Positions 36,943 to 46,388 of a stretch of DNA of 64,000 bases are shown here, piece by piece. A program made the translations under genes and the position numbers. The notes below the pieces were generated by a model that saw only the letters and a program-made list of their open reading frames with translations, ran no database searches and was not told where the DNA came from. Location of the stretch: contig JAUHVL010000001.1 of assembly GCA_030425045.1 (NCBI GenBank), positions 186,001 to 250,000 on the forward strand. The letters are read 5' to 3'. The number at the start of each line of letters is the position of its first letter. Position 1 is the first letter of the stretch. Origin of the DNA: a bacterium. Its GTDB lineage: Bacteria > Bdellovibrionota > Bacteriovoracia > Bacteriovoracales > Bacteriovoracaceae.

Positions 36943-37965
36943 ATGAACACTTTTGTAGAAAAAAACTGGAATAGCCTAATTAGACCTGTGAATCTTGAAT
37001 GTGAAAGTGACCCAGGTAAAGATAATTATGGTAAATTTGTTGCTCGTCCTCTTGAAAGAGGTTACGGACAAACTCTTGGTAACTCTCTAAGAAGAGTATT
37101 ACTTTCTTCACTTCAGGGAGCTGGTATTGCAGCTATTAGAATTGAAGGTGTTGATCATGAATTTGGTACGATCAACAATGTTAAAGAAGAAGTTTCTGAA
37201 ATTATTCTTAATTTAAAAGAAGTTGCGTTTAAGCTTGTTGGAAAAGAAGATGTTGTTCTTGTTTTAGAAAAAACTGGTGAAGGCGTTGTTAAGGCTGGAG
37301 ACATTACTGATAACGCTAATGTTGTTATTTTAAATCCAGACCATACTATCTGTAACATTTCTTCTGGTGGATCAATCAGAATGGAATTAAAAGTTGTTCG
37401 TGGTAAGGGTTATGTTTCTGCCATTGATAACAAAGAAGAGCATGATCTGCCTGTTGGTTGGATTTACTTAGATACACTATTTTCTCCAGTTCAAAGGGTT
37501 AACTATACTGTTACTAACTCAAGGGTTGGTAAAAGAACTGACTTTGATAAATTAACTTTAGAAGTTTGGACTAACAGTGGTGTTGAGCCAGCTGAAGCAG
37601 TTGCTTATTCGGCTAAGATTCTAAGAGATCAGTTAGTTGTATTCTTAAACTTTGAAGATAAAGATGAAGTTGTTTTAGTTGAGTCTAGTAAGCCACAGCA
37701 AGAGCAGTCTCAAGATAATAATGCATTATTAAAGCCTGTTTCTGAACTAGAGCTCTCTGTTCGTTCAGCCAACTGTCTACAGAATGCAAATATTAAATAC
37801 ATCTATGAGCTTGTTTCGAAGACAGAAGGTGAAATGTTAAGAACTAAAAACTTCGGAAGAAAGTCGTTAAATGAAATTAAAGAAATCCTTTCACAAATGG
37901 GCCTTGGTCTTGGAATGAAAGTTGATCATATATTAAAGGATATCGAGGCTCAAAAAGGTAACTAA
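36943..37965 (+). CDS. rpoA: DNA-directed RNA polymerase subunit alpha
   Basis: Scaffold for RNA polymerase assembly and target of activators and UP elements. ATG 36943 is chosen after TAAGGAG; the in-frame TTG nine bases earlier is less likely. The 340 residues begin with the N-terminal domain hallmark [20 protein letters not shown]. The C-terminal domain (about 255-325) includes [19 protein letters not shown] and [18 protein letters not shown]. Length is slightly above the usual 329. Confidence 0.98.
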   Translation: MNTFVEKNWNSLIRPVNLECESDPGKDNYGKFVARPLERGYGQTLGNSLRRVLLSSLQGAGIAAIRIEGVDHEFGTINNVKEEVSEIILNLKEVAFKLVGKEDVVLVLEKTGEGVVKAGDITDNANVVILNPDHTICNISSGGSIRMELKVVRGKGYVSAIDNKEEHDLPVGWIYLDTLFSPVQRVNYTVTNSRVGKRTDFDKLTLEVWTNSGVEPAEAVAYSAKILRDQLVVFLNFEDKDEVVLVESSKPQQEQSQDNNALLKPVSELELSVRSANCLQNANIKYIYELVSKTEGEMLRTKNFGRKSLNEIKEILSQMGLGLGMKVDHILKDIEAQKGN

Positions 37966-37991
37966 TCTTAGTTGAGCTCGTTGGAGTTATT

Positions 37992-38348
37992 ATGAGACAT
38001 CAAAGAAAAAAATATAGTATTGGTTCATCACCTTCTCATAGAAAATCATTAATGAAGAACCTAATTGGTGATTTAATTGAGCATGGGAAAATTAAAACTA
38101 CTCATGCAAAATGTAAGGCTATTAAGCCATACGCTGAGAAGCTTATTACATTAGCTAAAAACGATACTGTAGCTAATAGAAGAACTGCTTTTAGAAAGTT
38201 AAACAATAAAAATGCAGTGACTAAATTATTTACAGAAGTTGCTCCAAAGTTTAACGAAAGACCTGGTGGCTATACCAGAATCGTTAAGCTTGCAGATGGT
38301 CGTGTGGGTGACAATGCTAAAATGAGCTATATTGCTCTTGTAGATTAA
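37992..38348 (+). CDS. rplQ: 50S ribosomal protein L17
   Basis: Tunnel-exit protein and last gene of the block. The 118 residues start MRHQRKKYSIGSSPSHRKSL, a lineage variant of the usual MRHRKAGRKLGRTSSHR, and end with RPGGYTRIVKLADGRVGDNA. GGAG precedes the ATG. A strong terminator follows after 30 bases. Confidence 0.97.
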   Translation: MRHQRKKYSIGSSPSHRKSLMKNLIGDLIEHGKIKTTHAKCKAIKPYAEKLITLAKNDTVANRRTAFRKLNNKNAVTKLFTEVAPKFNERPGGYTRIVKLADGRVGDNAKMSYIALVD

Positions 38349-38378
38349 TAAAGAAACAAATTATTTATTAAATACATT

Positions 38379-38406
38379 AAGCCCGCACATAGATGCGGGC
38401 TTTTTT
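38379..38406 (+). terminator. Intrinsic terminator after rplQ
   Basis: AAGCCCGCA (38379-38387) and TGCGGGCTT (38394-38402) form a GC-rich nine-pair stem with a six-base loop, followed by TTTT and a G. It ends the ribosomal superoperon. The next gene starts just 15 bases later. Confidence 0.93.
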
Positions 38407-38421
38407 GTTTAGAAATTAGTT

Positions 38422-39027
38422 ATGAATACAGCTGTTAAAAATAATCCATTACCGTTTTCTGCTAAAATGATGATCATAACGATGATTATGGCCGCGATAT
38501 TAGGCTTTTCCGTTGTTAAGAAAAGGTATGTTGAAGACTTAACTGGTAACCCTGGTCTTATCTTAAAAGAGTTTCCTGAATTTGAAGCAAAGTTAATTGG
38601 ATCTGATACGAAGCTGACAAAGGCCGATTTTGTTAATGCTGAATCTGAGTTGGTTATGGTTCATTTTTGGGGAACATGGTGTGCTCCATGTGAGGTTGAA
38701 TTGCCGGAGTATGTGGATTTCATCAAAAAATTCGATAAAAGTAAGCTGAAAGTTTTGATCATGGCCGTGAATGATGAAGAGAAAAAAGTTCGAAAGTTTA
38801 TGAAAAGATTAGGAACTCTTCCCGATAATATTGTTATGGGGATAGAGAACAGTAATAAAATGCTCGCACAGTTTGGTACAGTAAAAGTACCAGAAACCTA
38901 CCTTTTTAGTAGGTCGGGTAAAAACTTATACAAGTACATTGGTCCTCAAGATTGGAAGAATTCTGGTCAATTTGATCGAATTATCTTCTACTTAAACAAT
39001 GTTCGAACAGGTGATTCACCAAAATAG
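38422..39027 (+). CDS. TlpA-like membrane-anchored thioredoxin-fold protein
   Basis: The 201-residue protein has a hydrophobic N-terminal anchor (about 14-31) and a thioredoxin domain with HFWGTWCAPCEVELPEY, in which Cys87 and Cys90 form the redox pair. A cis-Pro is present in VKVPETYLF. Such TlpA/ResA-type proteins reduce periplasmic disulfides, for example in cytochrome c maturation or general thiol homeostasis; the specific client is not evident. It starts right after the rplQ terminator, with no clear Shine-Dalgarno or promoter, so expression may depend on read-through or an internal promoter. Confidence 0.85.
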   Translation: MNTAVKNNPLPFSAKMMIITMIMAAILGFSVVKKRYVEDLTGNPGLILKEFPEFEAKLIGSDTKLTKADFVNAESELVMVHFWGTWCAPCEVELPEYVDFIKKFDKSKLKVLIMAVNDEEKKVRKFMKRLGTLPDNIVMGIENSNKMLAQFGTVKVPETYLFSRSGKNLYKYIGPQDWKNSGQFDRIIFYLNNVRTGDSPK

Positions 39028-39129
39028 TAAAATCTTTTTCCATCTCTTTGACTAAATTTTTTTCAAAATGAGCTTTATTTCATAAAGATCGATCATAAAA
39101 ATGCCGAAAAGTTTTACAAGTATGAACTT

Positions 39130-39150
39130 AATGTTTCGTACATAAACATT
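39130..39150. repeat. Inverted repeat upstream of sigma-54 activator
   Basis: AATGTTT (39130-39136), seven-base spacer, AAACATT (39144-39150). It lies 15 bases before the activator ATG, so it is either an operator or a short leader hairpin near the ribosome site. A seven-base repeat in AT-rich DNA can occur by chance. Confidence 0.35.
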
Positions 39151-39165
39151 TTCTAGGATGAAGTT

Positions 39166-40752
39166 ATGATTAACTGGAAAGAAATGAAAGAGCTCCATGT
39201 AATTGCTAAATTGGAGCAGATTTTGAATAAGTGGTATGGCGTGGAACTAATCTTTGCCGATGGACATAATAAAATTCAAAGTAGCCATCTTGAAAGAGAA
39301 TATGGTTTTAAAAATCATTTTTTAAAAATCCAGATGGGAATGAATATGGGGCATGAGTTTATGTCTCAGGATATTGAAAAAGCGTCTGAGAACTTAAAAG
39401 AATCTAGTGATCAGAGTTGGTCTTTTGAAAGTTACTTTAAAAATATTAGAGGAACTGCAACAAAGATTTCAGTTGATGGAGAATATATTGGAACAGCGAT
39501 GGTTTATCCTTATATCTCTGAAGAGATTACTGAGGATGAGAAAGAAGCGATTGTAAAACAAATGGTCGAATCTGGGGCGTCGGAAGCTGATGCGAGATCA
39601 GCTGTAAAGAATTTGAAGGCGTTATCATCTGACGCTATTGAAAACTTATGGGACTTAACGGAGCTCGTTTCTCATGAAATTGTAGAGTTCCATGAAGAAA
39701 TCGCTAAGAGAGATCAGAGAATTAAAGAGTTAAACTCTGAACTTGGTGATAAATATCGATATCACTCGATGATTGGTAAATCGAAAAAAATGCAGACGAT
39801 TTATCGTTTATTGGAAAAAGTATCAAGCTCTGAAGCAAGTGTTTTTGTTCAAGGTGAAAATGGAACAGGTAAAGAGCTTGTTGCAAAGGCCATTCACTAT
39901 CATTCAAATAGAAAAGATAGAACATTTTTAGCGGTAAACTGTTCAGCATTTAATGATAACCTTTTAGATTCTGAATTATTTGGACATGTTAAAGGGGCAT
40001 TTACTGGTGCACTTAAAGATAAAAAAGGTCTTTTTGAAACGGCGAATGGCGGAACATTATTTTTAGATGAAATTGGAGACACCAGTTTATCGATGCAAGT
40101 AAAGTTGCTAAGAGTTCTTCAAGAAGGGACTTTCCTTCCAGTGGGAGCAACTAGTCCAAAAAGAACAGACGTTAGAATTATTGCTGCAACCAATAAGAAT
40201 ATTAAGTTAATGATGGAAAAAGAAGAGTTCCGTGAGGACCTTTATTACAGAATTAATGTTATCAATGTTCAATTACCACCGCTTAGAGAAAGGTCTGAGG
40301 ATATCCCTATTTTAATGGATCACTTTTTAAAGAAAAGATGTGATGAGCAGGGTGTTCCGATGAAGTCGGTCTCAAAAAAGTGTAAAGAAAAGTTACTAGA
40401 TTATAACTGGCCAGGAAACGTAAGAGAGCTTGAAAACGAGATACAAAGACTTGTTGTTCTCGCAGGTGACGATAAAATTATTACTCCAGATCTATTAAGC
40501 GCACGTATCCTTGATGCTGTTGGTGGACCAAGGCAAGGTGTAGCTGGTGGAACGAGTATCGGCATTAATACAAATGGAACATTAAAGGCTGCATTGGAAG
40601 AGTTAGAAATTCTTATGATCAGAGAAGGCCTTAAAAGATGTGCTTTTAATAAGTCGAAACTTTCAAAAGAACTTGGAATTAGTCGTGCGTCATTAATCAT
40701 GAAAGTTGATAAGTACGGGCTTGATAAAAGAAAGAAAGCTGCTAACGAGTAA
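39166..40752 (+). CDS. Sigma-54-dependent transcriptional activator with unknown sensor
   Basis: This 528-residue regulator has three parts. Residues 1-160 form a sensor region that I cannot assign to a receiver, GAF or PAS domain; a ligand-binding domain is likely, and a helix at about 160-195 links it to the ATPase. The AAA+ domain has Walker A GENGTGKE (230-237), the sigma-54 contact loop GAFTGA (277-282), Walker B GTLFLDE (296-302) and REDLYYRINV. The C-terminus (about 475-520) is a Fis-type helix-turn-helix with NKSKLSKELGISRASL. All catalytic parts are intact. The gene ends with a terminator and has no operon partner, so its targets are elsewhere or unknown. Confidence 0.92.
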   Translation: MINWKEMKELHVIAKLEQILNKWYGVELIFADGHNKIQSSHLEREYGFKNHFLKIQMGMNMGHEFMSQDIEKASENLKESSDQSWSFESYFKNIRGTATKISVDGEYIGTAMVYPYISEEITEDEKEAIVKQMVESGASEADARSAVKNLKALSSDAIENLWDLTELVSHEIVEFHEEIAKRDQRIKELNSELGDKYRYHSMIGKSKKMQTIYRLLEKVSSSEASVFVQGENGTGKELVAKAIHYHSNRKDRTFLAVNCSAFNDNLLDSELFGHVKGAFTGALKDKKGLFETANGGTLFLDEIGDTSLSMQVKLLRVLQEGTFLPVGATSPKRTDVRIIAATNKNIKLMMEKEEFREDLYYRINVINVQLPPLRERSEDIPILMDHFLKKRCDEQGVPMKSVSKKCKEKLLDYNWPGNVRELENEIQRLVVLAGDDKIITPDLLSARILDAVGGPRQGVAGGTSIGINTNGTLKAALEELEILMIREGLKRCAFNKSKLSKELGISRASLIMKVDKYGLDKRKKAANE

Positions 40753-40778
40753 AATTAAGAAAAAAATTCATAAACTTG

Positions 40779-40804
40779 AAAGGCTCCTATCTGGAGCCTT
40801 TTTT
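40779..40804 (+). terminator. Intrinsic terminator after sigma-54 activator
   Basis: AAAGGCTCC (40779-40787), loop TATCT, GGAGCCTTT (40793-40801) and a T run to 40804. Compact, GC-rich stem directly followed by T residues. Confidence 0.92.
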
Positions 40805-40917
40805 AATTTTTATATGCTTGGTGTTAACTCTTTGGAAACTTGCTTCTTTTAACGCAAAGAAATACCTCACAAAAGTACTCTGGTGTATATTAGGGGGCAC
40901 TTTTGGGAGGCATTTTT

Positions 40918-42480
40918 ATGACTGATATTTTAGAGCAAAAACGCTCAGAGCTACTTGAACGTCGAACCTTAGCTGAGCAAGGTGGTGGTGAAAAAAGAAT
41001 TCAAAAACAACATGATCAAGGAAAATATACGGCACGAGAAAGAATCGATCGTTTAGTTGATCCAGGTTCTTTCATTGAGTTTGATCGGTTTGTAACTCAT
41101 CGTTGTCACTCCTTTGGAAGGGAAAAAAATAAATACTTAGGTGATGGGGTCATAACTGGGTTTGCTCAGATTAATGGTCAAAAGGTTGCCATATACTCAC
41201 AAGATTTTACTTGCTGGGGGGGCGCACTTGGTGCTGCTCATGCAAAAAAAATATGTAAGATAATGGACTTCGCTCTTGAAAATAGAATCCCCATTATTGG
41301 AATCAATGATTCTGGTGGGGCAAGAATTCAAGAAGGTGTCGAGTCTCTTGGTGGATATGCCGAAATTTTTTATCGAAACACTTTGTGTTCCGGTGTTATC
41401 CCTCAAATCTCTCTAATTATGGGGCCTTGTGCTGGTGGTGCTGTTTATTCACCTGCGATAACTGATTTTATTTTTATGGTTGATAAAACATCGTATATGT
41501 TTGTCACAGGACCTGATGTTATTAAAACGGTTACCCACGAAGAAGTAACAAAAGAAGAGCTTGGTGGGGCTCAGACTCATAATGAAAAATCTGGCGTTGC
41601 CCAATTTATTTGTCCCAATGAAGATGATTGTTTTGAAAGAGTAAGAGAGCTTCTTTCTTTTATCCCACCTTCAAACTATCGAGAGCAGTCAGCGAAAGAG
41701 ACAGCTGATCCTGTTTATCGAGATAATAATAAAATTAAAACAACTGTGCCTGCCAATCCTAAGAAACCATATGATATGAAAGAAATTATTCTCGATATTG
41801 TCGATGATAATCAGTTTCTAGAAGTTCACAAAGATTACGCTAAAAATATTATTGTTGGTTATGCTTCTGTTGGTGGAATTAAAATTGGTATTATTGCAAA
41901 CCAGCCTCAAGTACTTGCCGGTGTTTTAGATATTGATTCTTCTCGAAAAGCAGCAAGGTTTGTTCGCTTTTGTGACGCTTTTGATATTCCAATCTTAACA
42001 CTTGTCGATGTTCCTGGATTTCTACCTGGAACAGTTCAAGAGTATGGTGGGATTATTACACATGGATCAAAACTTCTTTACGCCTTTTCAGAAGCTACTG
42101 TTCCAATGGTTACGCTTATTACAAGAAAAGCTTATGGGGGGGCGTACGACGTTATGGCCTCAAAGCATATTCGTGCAGATGTTAACCTTGCCTATCCTAC
42201 TGCGGAGATCGCAGTGATGGGGGCTGATGGTGCTGTAAATATTATTTTTAGAAATGAGCTTAAAGGTCTTGAGGGAGAAGCTTTTGATAAAAAGAAAGCA
42301 GAGCTAGTTGCAAATTATGAAAAAGAATTTGCAAACCCCTATAAAGCAGCAGAGCTTGGATATGTAGATGCAGTCATCCTGCCTGAAGAGTCTAGAAAAA
42401 GAATTTATGAATACTTTTCTGTATTGAAGAATAAGAAAGTTTCTACTCCAAAGAAAAAACACGGGAATATTCAATTATGA
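40918..42480 (+). CDS. pccB: Acyl-CoA carboxylase carboxyltransferase subunit, probably propionyl-CoA
   Basis: Transfers the carboxyl group from biotin to an acyl-CoA. ATG 40918 follows TGGGAGG, giving 520 residues; a TTG 15 bases upstream is in frame but lies on the ribosome site. Both crotonase-like halves are present: [20 protein letters not shown] and [12 protein letters not shown] in the first, [20 protein letters not shown] and [11 protein letters not shown] in the second. Length and motifs match propionyl-CoA carboxylase beta. The mutase and MeaB genes about 11 kb away support propionyl-CoA as substrate, though acetyl-CoA or methylcrotonyl-CoA cannot be excluded. It overlaps the next gene by four bases. 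Confidence 0.9.
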   Translation: MTDILEQKRSELLERRTLAEQGGGEKRIQKQHDQGKYTARERIDRLVDPGSFIEFDRFVTHRCHSFGREKNKYLGDGVITGFAQINGQKVAIYSQDFTCWGGALGAAHAKKICKIMDFALENRIPIIGINDSGGARIQEGVESLGGYAEIFYRNTLCSGVIPQISLIMGPCAGGAVYSPAITDFIFMVDKTSYMFVTGPDVIKTVTHEEVTKEELGGAQTHNEKSGVAQFICPNEDDCFERVRELLSFIPPSNYREQSAKETADPVYRDNNKIKTTVPANPKKPYDMKEIILDIVDDNQFLEVHKDYAKNIIVGYASVGGIKIGIIANQPQVLAGVLDIDSSRKAARFVRFCDAFDIPILTLVDVPGFLPGTVQEYGGIITHGSKLLYAFSEATVPMVTLITRKAYGGAYDVMASKHIRADVNLAYPTAEIAVMGADGAVNIIFRNELKGLEGEAFDKKKAELVANYEKEFANPYKAAELGYVDAVILPEESRKRIYEYFSVLKNKKVSTPKKKHGNIQL

Positions 42481-43928
42481 CATTTAGATTAAAAGAAAAT
42501 AAGCCAAAGAGAATTCTTATTGCTAACCGTGGTGAGATTGCAACTCGAGTAGCACGTGCATGTCGAGAGCTTGGCCATACTGCTGTTGGTTTTTATACTG
42601 ACAATGAGCCAAATGCTGCTCACTTAACTTTTTGTGATGAGTGGGTTCATCTAGAAGGTCATACGAATGCTGAAACATATCTAAATATAGAGAAGATTGT
42701 TGCTATAGCAAAAGAAGAGAACATTGACGGAGTCCATCCTGGGTATGGTTTTCTTTCAGAAAATACAAACTTTGCAAGAAGGCTCGAAGAGGAAAAGATT
42801 GTTTTTATTGGTCCTCACTATAAAGCGATTGAGCAACTAGGTGATAAGGCAACGTCAAAGCAGATTGCAAAAAAAGCAGGCGTTCCAACTGTTCCCGGTA
42901 GTACAGGAGCGGTTCCAACAATTGAAGAAGCTCTAAAGATATCTAAAGAGATCGGTTATCCTGTACTTTTGAAAGCTGTCGCTGGTGGTGGTGGACGTGG
43001 AATGAGAGTTTGTCTTAACGATGATGATGTTAAGAAAAACTTTGAGGCTGTTCAACGAGAGTCTAAATCTTCTTTTGGTAATGAGGATTTGTTGGTTGAG
43101 AAATTTATTTTAAATCCTCATCATATCGAAGTGCAGATCTTGGCAGATAAGAAAGGAAATACATTTCACTTCTTTGAAAGAGAATGTTCTGTACAGAGAC
43201 GTCATCAGAAAATTATTGAAGAGGCACCTTCTCCGTTTATTGGTGAGGATGAAGAATTGAGGCAGAATGTATGTCAAACGGCCGTTAAGTTATCTCAAGC
43301 AGTAAATTATGATAGTGCTGGAACGGTCGAATTTATTATGGGTGAAGATAAGGAATTTTATTTTCTTGAGATGAACACAAGAATCCAAGTTGAGCATCCG
43401 ATTACGGAAGAGATCACAGGAATAGATTTAATAGTTTGTATGATTCAGGCTGCCTTCGAAGAGGACTTACAGATTCCAAGTCAGGAGTGGATTGGAAGAA
43501 CGGGACATGCTATTGAATGTCGTATTTGCGCTGAAGATCCTATAACCATGCTTCCCGCTCCAGGTGAAGTTACGGGTTTTGAGACGAACTTTCCACAAGG
43601 TATAAGATTTGATCACTGCCTTTACAGAGGACTTGAAGTTACCCCAGACTTTGACCCTATGGTGGGAAAACTAATTGCGAAGGGACAAGTTCGAGATGTG
43701 GCCATAAGAAAAATGAGAAGTGCACTTGATGCTCTTTATATCGAAGGCCTGAAAAATAATATCCCATTACATAAGGTAATTATGGATGAGGAGAGTTTTA
43801 AGAACGGTAACTACGATACAAATTATATTAAAAATGTAGCTCCTCAGGAAAAGATTGATACAAAAGTTGACTACAAAAATGTTTATCGTAAATTAGCTGC
43901 TGCTGAAGCGCGAATATTAGGAATGTAA
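42477..43928 (+). CDS. Biotin carboxylase subunit of acyl-CoA carboxylase
   Basis: ATP-grasp enzyme that carboxylates biotin using bicarbonate. The 483-residue protein starts with [20 protein letters not shown], has [11 protein letters not shown], the glycine-rich ATP loop [13 protein letters not shown], and [20 protein letters not shown]. The C-terminal domain ends near residue 450 with a tail of about 30 residues that lacks the biotin site; biotin is carried by the separate next gene. The ATGA overlap with pccB and zero-base gap to the carrier gene show one operon. Confidence 0.93.
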   Translation: MTFRLKENKPKRILIANRGEIATRVARACRELGHTAVGFYTDNEPNAAHLTFCDEWVHLEGHTNAETYLNIEKIVAIAKEENIDGVHPGYGFLSENTNFARRLEEEKIVFIGPHYKAIEQLGDKATSKQIAKKAGVPTVPGSTGAVPTIEEALKISKEIGYPVLLKAVAGGGGRGMRVCLNDDDVKKNFEAVQRESKSSFGNEDLLVEKFILNPHHIEVQILADKKGNTFHFFERECSVQRRHQKIIEEAPSPFIGEDEELRQNVCQTAVKLSQAVNYDSAGTVEFIMGEDKEFYFLEMNTRIQVEHPITEEITGIDLIVCMIQAAFEEDLQIPSQEWIGRTGHAIECRICAEDPITMLPAPGEVTGFETNFPQGIRFDHCLYRGLEVTPDFDPMVGKLIAKGQVRDVAIRKMRSALDALYIEGLKNNIPLHKVIMDEESFKNGNYDTNYIKNVAPQEKIDTKVDYKNVYRKLAAAEARILGM

Positions 43929-44435
43929 ATGAGAACGTACTTAGTAGACCAGGATAAAAATGAAGTTGTTATTGATTTAACAAAAACAATTAAAAGAGAT
44001 AGTAACTTAGTAGAATTCCATTTTCAGGCGGTTGAAGAAAACGAAATCGTCGATCGCTCGATTGTCTATATCAGAAAACTAGCTGGTGCCTTTTTCTATT
44101 CAGAGGATCAGAAAAGTTGGAGAAAGTTGGCAAGACAAAAACTTCCCAAAAAGTTTTTAAATGTTGATCGTATCTTTGGAGTTTATAGAGGCTATAAACC
44201 TTCGGGGCTAACTGACGGCGCTGAAGGAGAACTTAAAACTGCTATGCCAGGTAAGGTTATTAAGTTGAATGTAAAAGAAGGTGATACCGTCAATCAGGGA
44301 GATACTTTGTTAATTCTTGAGGCCATGAAAATGGAGAATGAAATTAAGGCAAGTATAAGTGGAACAATAAAATCAATAATGGTCGAAGAGGGACAGGCTT
44401 TAGAGTCGGGTGTCCTTATGATTGAAATTGAATAG
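43929..44435 (+). CDS. Biotin carboxyl carrier protein of acyl-CoA carboxylase
   Basis: The 168-residue protein carries the biotinylation motif EAMKMEN with Lys134 as the acceptor, inside a C-terminal lipoyl/biotinyl domain (about 98-168) that starts at GELKTAMPGKVIKLNVKEGD. Residues 1-90 form an extra N-terminal domain, probably the BT-like linker that docks the carrier to the carboxylase in split propionyl-CoA carboxylases. It directly follows the biotin carboxylase gene and precedes hflK by eight bases. Confidence 0.92.
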   Translation: MRTYLVDQDKNEVVIDLTKTIKRDSNLVEFHFQAVEENEIVDRSIVYIRKLAGAFFYSEDQKSWRKLARQKLPKKFLNVDRIFGVYRGYKPSGLTDGAEGELKTAMPGKVIKLNVKEGDTVNQGDTLLILEAMKMENEIKASISGTIKSIMVEEGQALESGVLMIEIE

Positions 44436-44443
44436 GAAAGTTT

Positions 44444-45418
44444 ATGAGTAATAATACATTAGAAGAAGTTAAGAGACATTTACGGTCATTTATGTTGGTT
44501 GTGTTGGTTCTTTTGGGAATTGTCTTTGTTCAGTCGGGTTACTATACGGTTGAGCCAGATGAAGAAGCGGTGATTATAAGACTTGGGAAGTATATAGGTA
44601 CTTACCCTCCAGGGTTGCATTTTAAACTTCCTTTTGGCGTTGATAGAGTTATCCATGTAAAAACAAAACGAATACTTCAATTAGAGTTTGGGTTTAGAAC
44701 TCAAGACTTATCAAGCAGAAGAACAAAGTACTCTAGTAAAAGTTATGACAATGAATCGTTGATGCTAACGGGAGACTTGAACGTTGCTGATGTTGAGTGG
44801 GTTGTTCAGTACCAAATCTCAGATCCTTTTAAGCTTTTGTTTCAAATTGCAGAAGCAGAGCAAACCATAAAAGACGTTTCAGAATCTATTATGAGAAGGG
44901 TTGTGGGTGACCGCTTGGTGACAGAAGTTCTAACTACAGGACGTGTTGAAATATCGACTGAAGCGAAGGATCTGATGCAGCAGGTATTAGACAAATATGA
45001 CATGGGGATAAAGGTAGTTACGGTTAAGCTGCAAGATGTGAACCCTCCTGAGAAAGTTAAAGAAAGTTTTAATGAAGTTAACTCCGCAAAACAAGAGCAG
45101 GAAAAGGTGATTAACCAAGCTGAAGAAGCATACAACAGAGTCATTCCTGCTGCGAGAGGTGAGGCTGAAAAGAAAATTTCTGAGGCTGAAGGTTACGCTA
45201 AGGCACTCGTTGATAGGGCTGAAGGTGATGCTTCAAAATTTGAAGCAGTTCTTAAAGAATTTAACCGTGCTCCTCAGATAACAAAGAAAAGAATTTATTT
45301 GGAAACTATGGGGACGATCTTTAAAAAGATGAATGATCTAACGATTGTTGACCCTAAGGTACAAGGTTTGCTTCCTGTATATGGAACAAAGAAACTAAAT
45401 TTATCACAAGGTAATTAA
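44444..45418 (+). CDS. hflK: FtsH modulator HflK
   Basis: SPFH/prohibitin membrane protein that, with HflC, forms a cage around the FtsH protease. The 324 residues begin with a membrane helix (about 16-35) followed by YTVEPDEEAVIIRLGKYIGT, the band-7 start. The coiled-coil part shows EAYNRVIPAARGEAEKKISE and AEGYAKALVDRAEGDASKF. It lies eight bases after the carboxylase carrier gene and one base before hflC; association with the carboxylase genes is probably transcriptional only. Confidence 0.93.
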   Translation: MSNNTLEEVKRHLRSFMLVVLVLLGIVFVQSGYYTVEPDEEAVIIRLGKYIGTYPPGLHFKLPFGVDRVIHVKTKRILQLEFGFRTQDLSSRRTKYSSKSYDNESLMLTGDLNVADVEWVVQYQISDPFKLLFQIAEAEQTIKDVSESIMRRVVGDRLVTEVLTTGRVEISTEAKDLMQQVLDKYDMGIKVVTVKLQDVNPPEKVKESFNEVNSAKQEQEKVINQAEEAYNRVIPAARGEAEKKISEAEGYAKALVDRAEGDASKFEAVLKEFNRAPQITKKRIYLETMGTIFKKMNDLTIVDPKVQGLLPVYGTKKLNLSQGN

Positions 45419-45419
45419 T

Positions 45420-46385
45420 ATGAAGTTTTTAGCAGGTATTTTGATAATTGGTGCTATCGTTGCAAAGATGTGTTTGTTTGTCGTATCTGAAGGTGAGCAG
45501 GCCATTATAACTCAATTCGGTGATCCCATTGGGGACCCTATTACTGAGGCCGGTCTTCATTTTAAAGTTCCGTTTTTACATGAAGCTCGTTATGTCGATA
45601 AGCGTATTTTGTCGTGGGATGGATTTCCTAATCAAATTCCTACAAAAGATAAAAAGTATATCTCGGTTGATACGACAGCGAGATGGAGAATTGTTGACGC
45701 TCTAAAATTTATTCAAACGGTTCGAAATGAGACTGGGGCGAAAACAAGATTAGATGCTATTTTGGACTCAGCTACACGAGATGTTGTTTCGAATCACAAT
45801 TTAGTTGAAGCTGTTAGAAATTCGAATTCAATTTTTAAAAGTATTGAAGAGAAAAAGAAGAAAGTAGAGGAAGACAAAAAAGCAGGGAATGCTGAAGTAG
45901 AAGAGGATACAACTGGAGAAATTGAATCGATTACAAAGGGTAGAGAATCTTTAAGTGATATGATTTCTGCAGCAGCTGATAAAGAGTTAAAAGCTTTTGG
46001 AATTAAGTTGATCGATGTTCAGTTGAGACGTATTAGTTATGAGAGAACAGTTGAAGCAAAGGTATATGATAGAATGATCTCTGAAAGGCAGAGGGTTGCT
46101 CAAAAAATTAGATCTATTGGTCAAGGTGAGAAAGCGAAGATTGAAGGTCGAATGGAAAGAGATCTTCAGAAGATTAAGTCTGAATCTTATAAGCAAGTTC
46201 AAATGATTAAAGGTCAGGGAGAGGCCAAAGCTGCTGCCATTTATGCGAAGTCTTTGTCAAAGTCGCCGAAGTTTTATGAATTTATTCAGACGATGGATCT
46301 CTATAAAGATATTTTTAATGAAGATACAAAGTTTCTTTTAACTTCAGATAGTGAGTTACTTAAATATCTTAAATCTGGAAACTAG
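45420..46385 (+). CDS. hflC: FtsH modulator HflC
   Basis: Partner of HflK in the FtsH-regulating complex. The 321 residues have an N-terminal membrane helix, the band-7 domain FVVSEGEQAIITQFGDPIGD and the coiled coil IRSIGQGEKAKIEGRMERDL. A charged insert rich in Lys and Glu (about 140-170) is present, at the site where E. coli HflC has a shorter loop. It ends three bases before the stop of the convergent speA gene, with no terminator between. Confidence 0.93.
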   Translation: MKFLAGILIIGAIVAKMCLFVVSEGEQAIITQFGDPIGDPITEAGLHFKVPFLHEARYVDKRILSWDGFPNQIPTKDKKYISVDTTARWRIVDALKFIQTVRNETGAKTRLDAILDSATRDVVSNHNLVEAVRNSNSIFKSIEEKKKKVEEDKKAGNAEVEEDTTGEIESITKGRESLSDMISAAADKELKAFGIKLIDVQLRRISYERTVEAKVYDRMISERQRVAQKIRSIGQGEKAKIEGRMERDLQKIKSESYKQVQMIKGQGEAKAAAIYAKSLSKSPKFYEFIQTMDLYKDIFNEDTKFLLTSDSELLKYLKSGN

Positions 46386-46388
46386 TAT

